Positions 48,291-59,700 of a DNA stretch of 64,000 nt are shown piece after piece. Below the pieces are notes generated by a model that searched no databases, was not told the DNA's origin, and saw only the letters and a list, made by a program, of their open reading frames with translations. Source of the stretch: Bombus terrestris. Lineage: Eukaryota > Arthropoda > Insecta > Hymenoptera > Apidae. The DNA lies in NCBI RefSeq assembly GCF_910591885.1, contig NC_063276.1:8122001-8186000 (forward strand), given 5' to 3'. The stretch's first letter is position 1. The number at the start of each line of letters is the position of its first letter. Made by a program: the position numbers and the translations under genes.

Positions 48291-49385
48291 AAATTAACAA
48301 TGAGGTTCTATATCGGTCGAACGATCGACGGTGAACTGTAATTATCCGTTCTGTCAATAATGATTTTCATTTCGTTGAATCACGACCGAATGCCTTGCTT
48401 TGCACCGAGTCGATCGATTATCTAACCGTGACCACTTCTCACGTAAATTGGACCTCGATAATCGATGCGAAACCAGTGCAACCAATCCCATCGATCTTCG
48501 GCTTGCAAGCATATGACCATCCAGAGAAAGAGAAAGAAGAGGACAGTGAATTATCAGCGTTTTTCGAACAAATTTCTATTCGAAATTAATCAAAGACACG
48601 AGTGTTTCGATTCTGTTGATTATGAAATAAACTTCACGAGACACTTCGTTTTTTTAGACTCTTATTAATAAGAAACGAACAAGAGGTGATTTATGACTAA
48701 GAACCGCGATATCCATGAATGACACAAGTGTTCTAATCTTGTGGCCAACCACTGGTCGAAGGCGATAGCACAGAGGATTCTTTGTTTAGAACTGTTCTCC
48801 TACTTTTCGCTCAATTGTCCGCCTTTGAGGAGAAATCAGTCAATACGTCCGCTATTCTGATCGTTTTATCCATAAATAGAAAAAAGGATACTATAAAAGG
48901 CAGTAATAAATGAAAAAAGAATCCTTTCCGTACATCCGTACTTGAAAAATGGACATGATAGATCGATCAAACGATAAAAAAACGCTTGGTGATAAACGCA
49001 GAGCTTATTACCTGTTCAGTTTTCTACCAGCCGCAGGGTTTTTCTATTCAGCTTTTGTCGTAGTTTCATCGTCAATTTAGAGAGTTTTTTGAGCACGAGA
49101 GGTCGGCATACCGTCACCGCGTGATCGATAATCGCAGCTTCATTTCGAAAACATCCTTGGACGGGCTCGTTCAAGGACCACGTTCGAATGATCGAACCAC
49201 TCGAAGGAGAATACGTAGGATCGATATTATTCTCGGCAACGTGACGTGATATGTACTCTACCGTCAAAAATAGAAGAAAAATACGAAATCACACGATCCC
49301 TAAATACCCAGGGATTTGCGCTAGGTTTCGATAAAATCGTCCACATGTTTTAAAAATACTTATTAATGCAAAAGTATCCATCCAA
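48291..49385. other. Mixed non-coding stretch
   Basis: Two overlapping plus registers at 48395-48668 and a minus frame at 49016-49267 are unrecognised. GC is slightly above background at 49080-49250. No gene is called. Confidence 0.45.
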
Positions 49386-49389
49386 GAAG

Positions 49390-50690
49390 CGTTGAAGGCT
49401 GACTATGTTGATTCCTGGCCTCGTCGAGTACGGGTTGTAGAATGTCAGAGGCTCGTTTTCACAGCGCGCATGTCCAGTGCCTTGACTACCAACGGGACGC
49501 CTATACCTTGGCCGACGTTGCGAGCCACTAGGGTTTCAAGGGGGTTGAGCGAGGATAGAAGAAGGAAAGGAAGGAGAGAAAGAGAGAAGCAGAAGCGACG
49601 AGTATCAAAGTTGCTCGTCGTGGTGCTCGCAATAAAGTAACCGTGATAAAAAGCGAGGCCTGTCACTCGCGGCTGGACGGTGTAGCGTAGAAGACGTGGA
49701 GAGAGCGTAGAGAGCCATTGAAGTGGCTAAAGTTTACCCGGCAAAGTTGAAGTGGTCAAAGAAGAAAAAAAAAAGGAAGGAAAGGGAGTAAGAGGAAGAC
49801 GAGCAAATTGGTTCGACAACTCCGTTCAAGTTCAACAATTAATCATTGGCTGTGCTGTTACTCTTCGTCTGAGCTTAAAAAATAGCGACTAGTAAATCAA
49901 TCGTGAAAGACATCCCAAGAGCAACATAGAGATTCAAAGAAGATACAGAAGTAAACAGAGAGAAAGATATTTTTGCTACGTCCTTTCTAGCGTTCGAGAC
50001 GTACACACGTGGTCGTCGATTTCAACGTCCATTTAAACAGACTGACTTCTCAACCTCCAATTTCCAAAGAGGATTTGTTCAAGCGAATAAATCGAGGATA
50101 TAACAAAAGGAAGATTCTTAAATCCGAATCACCGTCCCACTGTACGTTTCTATTCTCCACTTTGCTACTCTTCGCGCACGTAGACGTGACGCTTTGCTCA
50201 ACATGTCGTTCCGTAATATCTTGCGGAAGTGCATCGACAAGACGCGCCAGATAATTGGCCACGCGCTGAAGAGGTGAACCGTTGAACTCATGTGCACGAT
50301 GTCGAGCTGCAGCAAGAGCAGGTGATCGCTGGTACAGTCAGGAACAGGTGGAAGTTGGTGAACAACGCGGTTTATTAAGGGTCTGACGTGGGAGGATGAC
50401 GAAGTACGGATTGGCCAGGCTGGCACTTTGGAGGCCGAGACGTTCGGTTACCTCGCAGCCAACGAGCCAGCAGGAAAACAACCCTCTGATGTATGCCGAG
50501 AGCAGCTTGTTGTATGTTGTTTGAGAGCGAACACTGTTGTCGCGCAATCGCTGCTGGCTTCCGTGGCTGGATGAATCTGGCCGTGTGCTTTTGATGTCTC
50601 ACCGATCAGATGTCCAGTTGTACCAGTTGGTCTTTTTTAATAAAGCCATTCGAGACCATTTATTTTTTTCGTTGTCGCTTGATTCCGCTT
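49390..50690 (+). other. GC-richer block, possible plus-strand transcript end
   Basis: Unlike neighbouring AT-rich DNA, this block has near-balanced composition, a purine-rich patch (49550-49610) and short ATG frames. One frame, at 50203-50274, begins in a good insect-type start context (CAACATG), runs 24 codons and ends at AAGAGGTGA, which could also be a donor (GTGAAC at 50274). Another, in a different register, is open at 50359-50571. AATAAA at 50639-50644 is followed by a T/GT-rich stretch. It could be the end of a non-coding or small-protein transcript starting in island 16, but no splice chain can be proven. Confidence 0.25.
50639..50644 (+). other. Candidate poly(A) signal AATAAA
   Basis: AATAAA with T/GT-rich DNA 15 to 35 bases downstream, at the right-hand edge of a GC-richer block. 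Confidence 0.3.
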
Positions 50691-51345
50691 GCACATGTCG
50701 CTGCCAGAGCTGAACGAAATCTAAGAAGAATTTTGGAACAATAATTCTAGAAAAATTATTTGCTATTTAGAAGATTTTTAGAGCGATTGACAGATTGCAA
50801 TTCTTTGATGATTGGACAATTTTTGGGTTGTCTGATTCGAGAAATTGTGGTTTCAGTAGAATTCTTTCTTTAGATATGATATTCCGTTGATATTGTTATT
50901 TGAAAAATTGGTCAATTGATTTTACTACGTATATTAGCACCCTTTTTGTTCTAATTTTTCCATTATGTAAAAACAGAATTTTGCTTACTTAATTCATTAA
51001 GGCATCCTATGAATGATGCAGATTTTACAGTACGTGTATTAAGTAATATTAAACGATTTATCTATTAATAATTGAGTAATCCACAGTTATTTACCAATTG
51101 TCTATTTTATTAACATTAGCTTAATTTCAATTTCTCAGAAAATTATGTAATTAATTGAAATTTCATGAATTCTATCTAGGTCGGACTAACTTCAATTGAG
51201 AAAGATTTTTACTTGAGCAATACCTTATTAATCATTTCACTAAGTATTATAGCTTACAGAACCAATAAGTATCCACAAAATTTTAACACAAGAAACAAAT
51301 TAACTTTCTCTCACCAAACGTGAAGAAGAGAAAAGTCATTTTGTT
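50691..51345. other. AT-rich non-coding stretch
   Basis: Plus strand G over C up to about 50900, then no clear bias. Nothing identified. Confidence 0.6.
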
Positions 51346-51349
51346 CAGC

Positions 51350-51950
51350 TCTGCCACTCTTCGATCCCTAAATTTCATCCCCCTTCCACAGCGTACGTAC
51401 GCGTACACGTAAATGCGCTTTGTTTGTCGCTTTCAATGTGTCTGCAACGTTTTGAGGAACACCAGGGGAACTGTGTAACGATCGCTATGACGAGGGCACG
51501 CTATATAAAACGATCACACGCATGTAGCGATTGATATTTACATAAATGACATACACGAAACCATGTGGCTGAAATTGACCATCCGATCAAGGGATGAACC
51601 TTGGTATTTTGAAGAAACGAAAGAAGAGACGCGAAATGTCTTGGCGTTAAATAGTGCGAGAGGCAGCGTGGATCGAGCGCTTTTTCACCGGCGAAATCTG
51701 TTGATAAAGTCGCGTAATTTGTCACGACAGCGATTGATGAGCACGCTTTATTCAGCGCAGCACGTGCGTTCCCGATCGTTGGAACACGCTCGAATCGATT
51801 ACAAGACTGCCGGACGTTCATTTTCTCCCGCCTGATGGATATCGTTGCCGGTAAACACGATTTTTGTCGCACGACGCTCGCTGTCTCTTTTTGTTACCAG
51901 GTTTGTTTGCTTTGGGAACGTTGAGCAAGAGGTTTTGTTACTCGTAGAGG
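51350..51950. promoter_or_regulatory. GC-richer island 17 with a TATA box
   Basis: TATATAAAA at 51502-51510 is a good TATA box on the plus strand, with an ATG at 51563, an ordinary spacing for a TATA promoter with a short leader. CpG-rich DNA continues to about 51850. The left flank is C-rich and the right flank G-rich. Confidence 0.35.
51563..51835 (+). CDS. Tentative intronless small basic protein (90 codons)
   Basis: The frame starts at an ATG with A in the -3 region (AAACCATG), 53 bases after a TATA box, and ends at a TGA at 51833-51835. The peptide is rich in Arg, Ser and Leu, with an acidic patch near residues 16-23 (E-E-T-K-E-E), no signal peptide and no membrane segment. No family is recognised. 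A 123-codon minus frame (51501-51872) covers the same bases, so the open frame alone is weak evidence. It may be a real short gene, the start of a spliced one, or chance. Confidence 0.15.
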   Translation: MWLKLTIRSRDEPWYFEETKEETRNVLALNSARGSVDRALFHRRNLLIKSRNLSRQRLMSTLYSAQHVRSRSLEHARIDYKTAGRSFSPA

Positions 51951-51966
51951 GTGAAAAGTGGGCGAT

Positions 51967-52097
51967 GTTATACGCTAGAGGATTGTAGGGTGGTTGAGAA
52001 ACGCAATTTATTGGGTTTAGGTTAGGTTCGGATATTATACGATATTACACGCTAGAGGAATATAGGGTGTTTCAGAAGCTCGATTTATTGGGTTTCG
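51967..52097. repeat. Tandem duplication, unit 77 bp
   Basis: GTTATACGCTAGAGGATTGT at 51967 and ATTACACGCTAGAGGAATAT at 52044 are both followed by AGGGTG, then a GAAGC/GAAAC word and ATTTATTGGGTTT. The word ATATAGGGTGTTTC at 52060 belongs to the recurring TATAGGGTGTTTC class. Confidence 0.8.
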
Positions 52098-52184
52098 CGC
52101 TGAACTGGTTGCAAGTAAGTTTGATATTTACGAAAAATGTGATGTTAGTTTCGTAGTTACTCAAAGTATGTTATATTCGTAAAT

Positions 52185-52360
52185 TACTCGATATTTGAAA
52201 TTTCTTATTTTTTATTTCTGAGAAATAAAGATAACAGAAGGTAATTGTTGGTGCCTCAGAAATTGCAGACTTACGACTCTTTTAATTCGCAATATCTTAT
52301 TTTTAGGTTTGGAGAAGTAAAAGTAACGCGAGGTAATTCTTGGCGTCTAGAAAATTAAAA
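52185..52360. repeat. Tandem duplication, unit about 92 bp
   Basis: GAGAAATAAAGATAACAGAA at 52220 and GAGAAGTAAAAGTAACGCGA at 52312 are both followed by GGTAATTNTTGG, GCNTC and AGAAAATT-like sequence. Confidence 0.7.
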
Positions 52361-52679
52361 CTTAATCGAAATGGAATTTTTTTGTCAATTTGTAAAACAT
52401 TTTTATGAAGTACCTTAAATTTATTAAGACCTAGCAGTGGTATTTAATCCTTAGTAGATATTATGGGCCGTAGATGACTACAATCATTTGACTTATGTTT
52501 AAATTAGATTACTTGAGTTTAGGATATTTAATCCACCACTAGTATCATTACGTCACAAGTATTTACCTAACACACGATAATAGGTTAGACTATATAATTT
52601 TATGTCTTTAATGTTGCATAAAATTTTAAATGTTTTTAAAATTTAATTACTTAAAACTTACCTAAATTATTGTAATCCC

Positions 52680-52877
52680 TAGAGTGTGGATGTTTATGCA
52701 AATTTAAAGTTCTATAAATACAACTAAAAAAATGAACCTTAGTTAGAGATTCGTTTAATTTTCCAAGTATTGTAATAGATGCTTTATTTTGGATATTTAA
52801 TATATTTTCATATATTAAATGGATTGTATGCATTTCTGCACCTTCAATTTTCCCATAAATGCAGAAACATCCGCAGT
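52680..52877 (+). mobile_element. MITE family A, copy 2 (198 bp)
   Basis: The left end reads AGAGTGTGGATGTTTATGCA and the right end on the opposite strand reads AACTGCGGATGTTTCTGCAT. The interior is AT-rich and non-coding. It aligns along most of its length with copy 3 (ACTAAAAAAATGAAC versus ATTAAAAAAAGAAGA; GCACCTTCAATTTTCCCATA versus GCACTTTCTAATTTCCTATA). Confidence 0.7.
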
Positions 52878-53680
52878 TTAATTAATAATTACCGATATCG
52901 GAGCTAATTAAATGTTAATTTGAATATTACTGACAGCTTTTATCACGTAAAGTACAGAATGCAAGATAAAAATACCCTATGTGAAATTAAATAAGTATCT
53001 TAAACGAAATTTTCATGGTTCGATGATACCAATTAAAAATGGTAAACTATTTTACAGATTATTATACGTACAAATTTCGAATTTTTATTTTCTCTCATTT
53101 AAATTTTAAAATTAAGTCTAAATGTTATCTAAATTTCCCTTTCCCATAAATATTCGCTCTGCGACTTACATTAGAATTTTAAGGACGACTTTAACGACAG
53201 ATGTGTAACATTTTAAAAAACAGCAGGTGTATTGTTTTGAGCCTATACCGCGAACTATGAAAAATTGTGCGTCGTTTGGTAGCGCAAATAATCTATAAAA
53301 TCAGTTGTTATCGTAAAGCGAATCCATATGTGACATAATTAGGCTATAGGCGATGACCTCGGTCATCGAAGGACGTTTCATCATTTAACATTTCATGAGT
53401 CACTTTTTTCATTTCTATGTTTCGTATAAATCCTGGGATGTAACGTGCGCGTAACGATACTTTTAGGATAAGTATGGTGGATAAATGTAGTTGAGACTTT
53501 CTTTTTAATTTGTAACAGTTTGTTTGAGCAACTTTTCTCTTCGTGTGACTACAGTTGTTTGCAAGTATAAAGATACGGAAGTTGTTCATTTCTTTCTACT
53601 ATTCGAGATATCCAACTTACTACTAAAATGTTACGCGTAGAATTATAAACATTTTTGCATTGTCAATCTCTTTGTACTGT
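52878..53680. other. AT-rich non-coding stretch
   Basis: A mild GC rise lies at 53240-53460. The minus frame at 53344-53589 is not recognised. Nothing else is seen. Confidence 0.55.
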
Positions 53681-53689
53681 ACGTATTTC

Positions 53690-54510
53690 ATGGAATTTAT
53701 ATTTATACAATTTATTATTAGTTTAAGACAGTTCCGAAGGAAAAAATTGATTGAAAAATTCTGAGAAAAAGTTTTGAACTCAATGTTGTTAGAGTTGAAC
53801 AATTCTGAAAAAAGTTTTATACTAAACATTATAAAAATTGAAAAATTGTGTACTTCTTAAGAAACTCTTTAGATTTAATTTTATTATTTAGTTAAATACA
53901 TGGAATTATAAACATTTCTAAAAAAAGTGATAATAAACATTTTTAAGAGAATAAAACACAATTGAAAAATCCATTTCAACGAACCACAAAAGAAAAGGAA
54001 ATTTTCCGCAGAGTGGAATTCTTGGGAAATAATTCCTGGGAAGATTCGTACATGTAATTGTATTATTTAATTAAACGTATCGTACTAAAAGTTCTAAAAA
54101 CATCACAGTAGCCATTCTAAAGCAAAAATATCACATTCAGACTCCCAAAAAGCTGAGAAAGAAGAAAACCTATTTCAACCACGAAAGAAAAGCTATTTTT
54201 CTTCTCACTAACCGCACAAAAAGCGACGAGAATATTTCACAGAATTACAAAGTTCCTACAAAAATTTGTCATTGTATCAGCTCGTTATTTAATTAAACAC
54301 GTCACATTAAAAATTCTAAAGACATCACAATATCAATTCTAAACTAAAAATGCCAGTCGATTTAAAAATCTTAGAAAGAAATTTCACTTTCCATAGAGAA
54401 AAAGAAACCTCACTAACCAAGTACGAATTAAATTTTCATACAAAAAATTTTCATGTTGTAAAGAAAAGGACATTTTTCTTCTCGTCTATCAAACAGAAAA
54501 GCAAACTATT
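53690..54510. repeat. Degenerate tandem array, unit about 180-230 bp
   Basis: Units start near 53710, 53884, 54060 and 54286 with TTATTTAATTAAACACGTCA-like phrases, followed by ATTCTAAANACATCACANTA, ATTCTAAA, AAAAATATCACATTCAGA-like, AGAAAGAA and ATTTTTCTTCTC blocks. The last two units are clear; the earlier ones are eroded. C exceeds G on the plus strand in the last two. Confidence 0.6.
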
Positions 54511-54679
54511 CCACTCGATCAAAATCCATCGTTTCTAATATAAATTCACAAACCAAAAGGTACATACAGTACGTACAATTGCGTATCAAATTTCCACGAG
54601 ATCGTCGATGCTATTCGATCACGTAGAATGAGAAAATATTGAAAAATCGACAAAGAGGAAACCAGTGAGATAGAACGAA

Positions 54680-55140
54680 TGACAACTGGACGCGAGAGTA
54701 AGAAGCCAGGTGGCCAGCTGATGCGAATCGATAAATGTTTATACATTTCACGCCATGCTATAGGCATTCGGCCGATGGTGCTGGTGTATTTCCGTGGATG
54801 GTACATGATTAATCGAGTAACTGACCTTTGCGGCTATATTAGCACAATGTACAGCTGTAGCCATCGGAGCCCCGAAGGTACATAGACGGAAATAAAAATG
54901 CTCCGCTGGATTTACGCTCCCTCATTCTTTGTGAACCAGTGTCGTGAACGTTGTCGATCATTTTACGATCGTTTATTAGCCATTGACAGGTCGTAAACGC
55001 CACTGGATCGAGAAATCGTAAAAGATAGTCGCTACCACGAGCGAAATAAATCGAATGGTCTAATAGAGAACAGTGTGTACATATAGAATTCGGGGCAGAT
55101 CGTTAAATTAAAGCCATTCATTGGCTGCATTTTCTTCGTT
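54680..55140. promoter_or_regulatory. GC-richer island 18 with E-box cluster
   Basis: CAGGTG (54707-54712) and CAGCTG (54715-54720) are nearly adjacent, with another CAGCTG at 54852-54857. ATCGATAAATGTTTATAC follows at about 54727. Such paired E-boxes are typical of bHLH-bound enhancers. The 68-codon plus frame across it (54679-54885) is not recognised. Confidence 0.35.
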
Positions 55141-55834
55141 TTAAAGAAGGCAATGTGTATATTGAAGGATTGTAGGAATTTGCGTTGTCGCTGAAAAGGA
55201 GATGAACAACAGAACAGTTTTAGTATTATATAAAATGATAATCAATCGACTATTTTAATTTATCTGTTTTAATCAGTAGAAAATGTGGAAAGGCTGTGTA
55301 AAAGCAATTTTATTAAAAGAACAATAAATTAAATTATCGTTTTATCGGAAAATAAAAAATTCATTAGGATAAGAGATACTTTATAGAAGCCCATTTTATA
55401 CAATACGAAACATCTTGAGACATTCACTCTTTGTTTTCTAGAATAGCTACATCTGTACGTTCTTTCTTCATTTTAAAGTCTCCTTCATCCACTTCAGACA
55501 AACTACGTAGACGTACTCAGGATGTATTCATCCACGTCTAGTCGAAACCTTGGGTGGTCATGCAATATTCTTTTATTCTAATCTCAAGCATTCTTGCTTC
55601 TTCTACGTATCTCTAATACTTGAAACTCAATTACTGGCAATGAACATTCATGTAAAATGGCCCGCGAAAGTATTTGAACATTTATCGTAGAAAACATACG
55701 TGGATATATTATGTGTGTTATACAAAACTTTTTGAATGTGATTATGTCGGTAAAATTCTAGACAGATCTGAAAATGTACATAGAAATTACAAGGCAATAT
55801 GAACATTGGATTAAACTTATCAAGAATTAATCAA
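55141..55834. other. AT-rich non-coding stretch
   Basis: Nothing identified. Confidence 0.6.
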
Positions 55835-56070
55835 TAGATTGCGGATTTTTATGTAAATTCATATTTTTAAGAACATAATTAAAAAAAGAAGATGGTTTTC
55901 AATTCAATAGAAATTGGTTTTACTTACTAAATGTTATAGAAAGTATCACTCATTAAATGTTATAGCACTATACTTTAAATATTTTATACATTTTTTAATA
56001 CCATGCACATTCTACATAATTTTGCACTTTCTAATTTCCTATAAATTTATAAAAATAATACAGTCCACTA
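55835..56070 (+). mobile_element. MITE family A, copy 3 (236 bp)
   Basis: The left end reads TAGATTGCGGATTTTTATGT; the right end on the opposite strand reads GTGGACTGTATTATTTTTAT. It aligns with copy 2 across both ends and parts of the interior. Non-coding; the frame at 55914-56153 that crosses it is AT-driven. Confidence 0.6.
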
Positions 56071-58440
56071 ATCAATATACACAAACGCTATCGCTCAAAA
56101 CTTTGGAATCATTTCTAAGATTCATGGTTTGTGAAAAATACGAGCCAAAGTAATATAGCGAAAATACTTTAATAAATTAGTAAACTCCGGTTTTCACATT
56201 GCTGTTGCAAATTTGATGTTATTAGCCTTAAATGATCAGTTTACGGAACATTTGCGCAAGCACAACCTATGTAACAGATATTTATAGGAGTATACAAGAG
56301 TTTCTAGGAACAAAGTGGATAAAAGATAATTTTCCCTTGCGTTAGAAAATGCTGCAGAAATTAACGCTCGGGGATGTAATACCTCCGCATAGTAAAGGAG
56401 GAAAACTCGATTTTCAAACTTTTTATCTCCGCGTTGTTTTCGCACTTAGTAGCTCGTGTATGTTAAAAGTTTGAGCTTAAACATGATGAAAAGCGCGAGA
56501 CAATGCTATACAAATACGAAGATAGTTTGTATAATAAAGATACGTTTGGAAATATCGTGAAAATAAGTATAGGAATTTAATAAAAATATTGCAACACCAA
56601 TATGTCACATTAATCTACGATATGGTATACTATGAAATATTATAATATATTATTCGTTTTAGTGATTCATGATTTTCTATATAAATATAATTCAATGAAT
56701 AATAATTCAGTTCATATTTGGTGTACTCATATCATGTTTTAATAATCTAATTCATACCCCAGGTAATTTATATTTGATAATCAATTTAATGTAATTCCTA
56801 TACAATGATAACTCATAATTTGTAGTTTAATTTAATTTCTCTATATTAAAAATTCACAGACGATTTAAATGGCGTACTAAAATGAAATATTTACACTTGA
56901 TAAGTTTTACTATCTTAATAACTATTTAAAATATCTTCCATTCTGTTGAGTACACAACTGTATTAAATTTTTATACAAAATTAAATTTCTTTTATTATAG
57001 AAAAATAAAAATTACTGTCATATCATCTTACATACTCTTCATTAGCTAATACAATGAACGATAAATATAAGTAGAAAGAGCCGTTAATAATGTTAGCCTT
57101 TAATTTAAAAAAATATATAATATATAAATAAAATTTTGGAAAATATACAATCTAAGAAGATCATAATATGAAGAAAGTATTATTCTATATTTTCAATTTA
57201 TATCTTCATATATAATCCCCGCCTACCTCATTGATTCGCTAGTTAGAAGACACCCTACATATAATTTAAAGTTCTAAAGTCTTTCTAATCTGTGAATTAT
57301 TTTACTTATGGCATATCCTGCAAAGGGCATGATTTCCAACCGGAATTGATTCGGTGAAAAATGCAGGAAAAGTTTCTCGAACTGTGATTCATACGTAGAA
57401 GAAGACAAGTTCATTCGTTATTACTCGATAAGTGTTGAAAACTCGTACGTACTTCCAACAGCATTATAGCAAGCGGAGATATACGTTTTTACTTGGTTTG
57501 TTCTATTATTGAAAGATTTCCCACTCGTCTTATACGCCTCGCAATATTTATGAAATTGAAAAAAATGGCTACAAATGTCATGTCAAATCATTCATAGGAA
57601 TGTAGAATGCTGTAGCATTGAAATAATCGCATAAACTGCATTACGTAAATTGCTCTTATCTTTAATAATTTTGCTAATGAACGCGTTAGACATATCTAAT
57701 TAATGACATTATCTAACTAGTGACATTACATTACATTACATTATTAAATTTGGTTTGTACTAATCAAATACAATAGATATTTGATTTTATCTCCTTTTTC
57801 TACTGGTACTAAATGTTACTCACAATTACACATTTATTAAATTACAATATGCTAGATTTCTAATTTAATCCACGATGATCAATTTCATTTATACTTGTAA
57901 TGATTCTCCTTGTAATTTTCTCCTTGTCATTTTCAAGTATTTTAAGCGTTTACTAAATCTACGTAGTTTTTACAAATTGAGATTTACTTTGCTTCCATAG
58001 AAGCTTAAATAATAAGTTTTTTGGCGTATCAAAATTTTTCATCCTTTTAGTTTGAGTTCTACGAACTAGTTGGGACTACGCAGCAATTCCAAACTTTTAG
58101 TTGACAATGCACCTTAGTCTGACTAAATCCTTAACGAAAAACTAAAATACTGCATCGCACACAAAACTAAAACCTAAAGCCCAGTATTATGAACAAAAAT
58201 ACTATACGACACAAAATTTATTGTACAACAACGAAATAACTGCACCTAAATATTCCCTGTTAACTTTTTCACAAACAAATTTTTTCTCTCGCCTTTGAAA
58301 AAAGTTACCGTTCATTAATTATCAATAATAGGAGTGCATTATTCAGGCAGTTACGTAAAGAGGACATAATATATAAATATACTAAGATTTAAGATCAACT
58401 TCATCGAAATTAAATACTTCTACCTTAGTTAATTAATTAA
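56071..58440. other. AT-rich non-coding stretch
   Basis: It contains (ATTAC)4 at about 57724-57743 and an ACACCCTACATAT word at 57250. Slight GC rises at 56200-56460 and 57300-57480 hold no credible frame. No gene is supported. Confidence 0.6.
57724..57743. repeat. (ATTAC)4 short tandem repeat
   Basis: Four near-perfect pentamers. Confidence 0.8.
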
Positions 58441-58812
58441 TTAGGCTGCGGATTCTTATTTATGGGAAACACTAAATATGGCAAAAATACACATAATGCA
58501 TATGTTTTCGAAGTACAATATTCGTTAAAATAATAAAACAAGCGAAACAAACTTTCGCATCGATTCCACTTTTTAGTTGTATTTTAGATTGCATATCATT
58601 TACGTTGCATTTCTTCAACTGTATTCATGCAAGTATGATTTTGCGATTGCATACATTTATGAATGCGGCTAAAGAAATATAAGAAATGGTACATGTTCGA
58701 TCGATTAAGTATCATAATAAATGCATTACCTTAGGTATTTCCTATACTTTTCAATACTCTATGTATTCTATACATCTATTGCATATTTAAATTCCCCATA
58801 GACATCCACCTT
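58441..58812 (-). mobile_element. MITE family A, probable copy 4 (372 bp)
   Basis: The left end TTAGGCTGCGGATTCTTATT continues to TATGGGAAA, matching the right end of copy 2 read backwards. The far end on the opposite strand reads GGTGGATGTCTATGGGGAAT. The interior is longer than in the other copies and may contain an insertion. Confidence 0.45.
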
Positions 58813-59030
58813 CTTGTTGCAACGTTCCATATACGTAAAAGGATTAACTTAATATATAATGTAAACAAATATATAATAATAATTAATAATAATATATAAA
58901 CAAAACATATCGTGAAATTGAAGTATCAAGAACAAGTATGAAAAATTCATCAAATTTGTTCATCGTAATTGTTCATCGAAATGGGTATAATTTATTATTG
59001 TTGAACATCTTACATGTACGTAACACGGTT
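58813..59030. other. AT-rich stretch
   Basis: A TAATAATAATA-type low-complexity run lies at about 58860-58905. Nothing else is seen. Confidence 0.6.
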
Positions 59031-59400
59031 TTCTGATGTCCTGGGTCCGTCTGTCGGTCTGTCTGTTCGACTTTGTCCTTTTTCCTGGTTTATGTGTCGC
59101 AGGTTCGCGACCGTGGTATGCTTTCGTCCGTATTGATCTGGTTTTACCCCGCATTCCACATCCCCACGCAACCCTCTGCACCTTCTCTCCCCTCTGGATA
59201 CATGTATGCATATCTGTACAACAACCCCCTCCTATTCCTTCTGTATTTTAATAATTTTTATCAGTTCGAGGGAACTCGAACGGAAATCTTTCCAAACAGC
59301 CGAAACTTCTCGCAGAGTGATGGATTAAGAGTTGACACTTTCGAAATTCGAGACTGGATTCCTTTCGTATGTCATCGGCGAACAGAGTTCTATTTTTGAC
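59030..59400. promoter_or_regulatory. GC-richer island 19
   Basis: GTCTGTCGGTCTGTCTGTTC (59048) is an imperfect GTCT repeat. A C-rich block lies at 59145-59240. Three frames (two plus registers and one minus) overlap at 58960-59399; none is recognised. Possible regulatory island. Confidence 0.25.
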
Positions 59401-59700
59401 AAGAGAACTATTCTTTTGTTATTGGAAGTATATAATTCAATTTTCTTACTCCTTTTTTCGAAATTGCCAGTGTTTGCGTGGTCTTAGGTTGACTTTGATC
59501 TTCAAGTTTTAGTCATGACGTTGAGGTACTATTTTATGATTATTATTATTATTACCATTATCTATTAAAATAGATGCGATTATCATATATATGTTATTCC
59601 GATTTTGGAAAGTGCAATGCATTTTAATAAACAGAATTTCTACGCTCATTGGGAATAAAGTAGGTTACAAGATAAGCATAAAATAGTAGTAATTTAGTTA
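59401..59700. other. AT-rich non-coding stretch
   Basis: (ATT)n microsatellite at 59537-59555. Nothing else is identified. Confidence 0.6.

Noticed and set aside
50203..50571. Successive short protein-like frames in three registers read as a polycistronic small-protein gene
   Set aside because: In balanced-composition DNA several registers look protein-like by eye. The pieces are in different frames with no workable splice sites between them (the only gap, about 38 bases, is too short for an intron).
52015..52030. TTTAGGTTAGG resembling the insect telomeric repeat TTAGG
   Set aside because: Only two imperfect units, inside a local duplication; not a telomeric tract.
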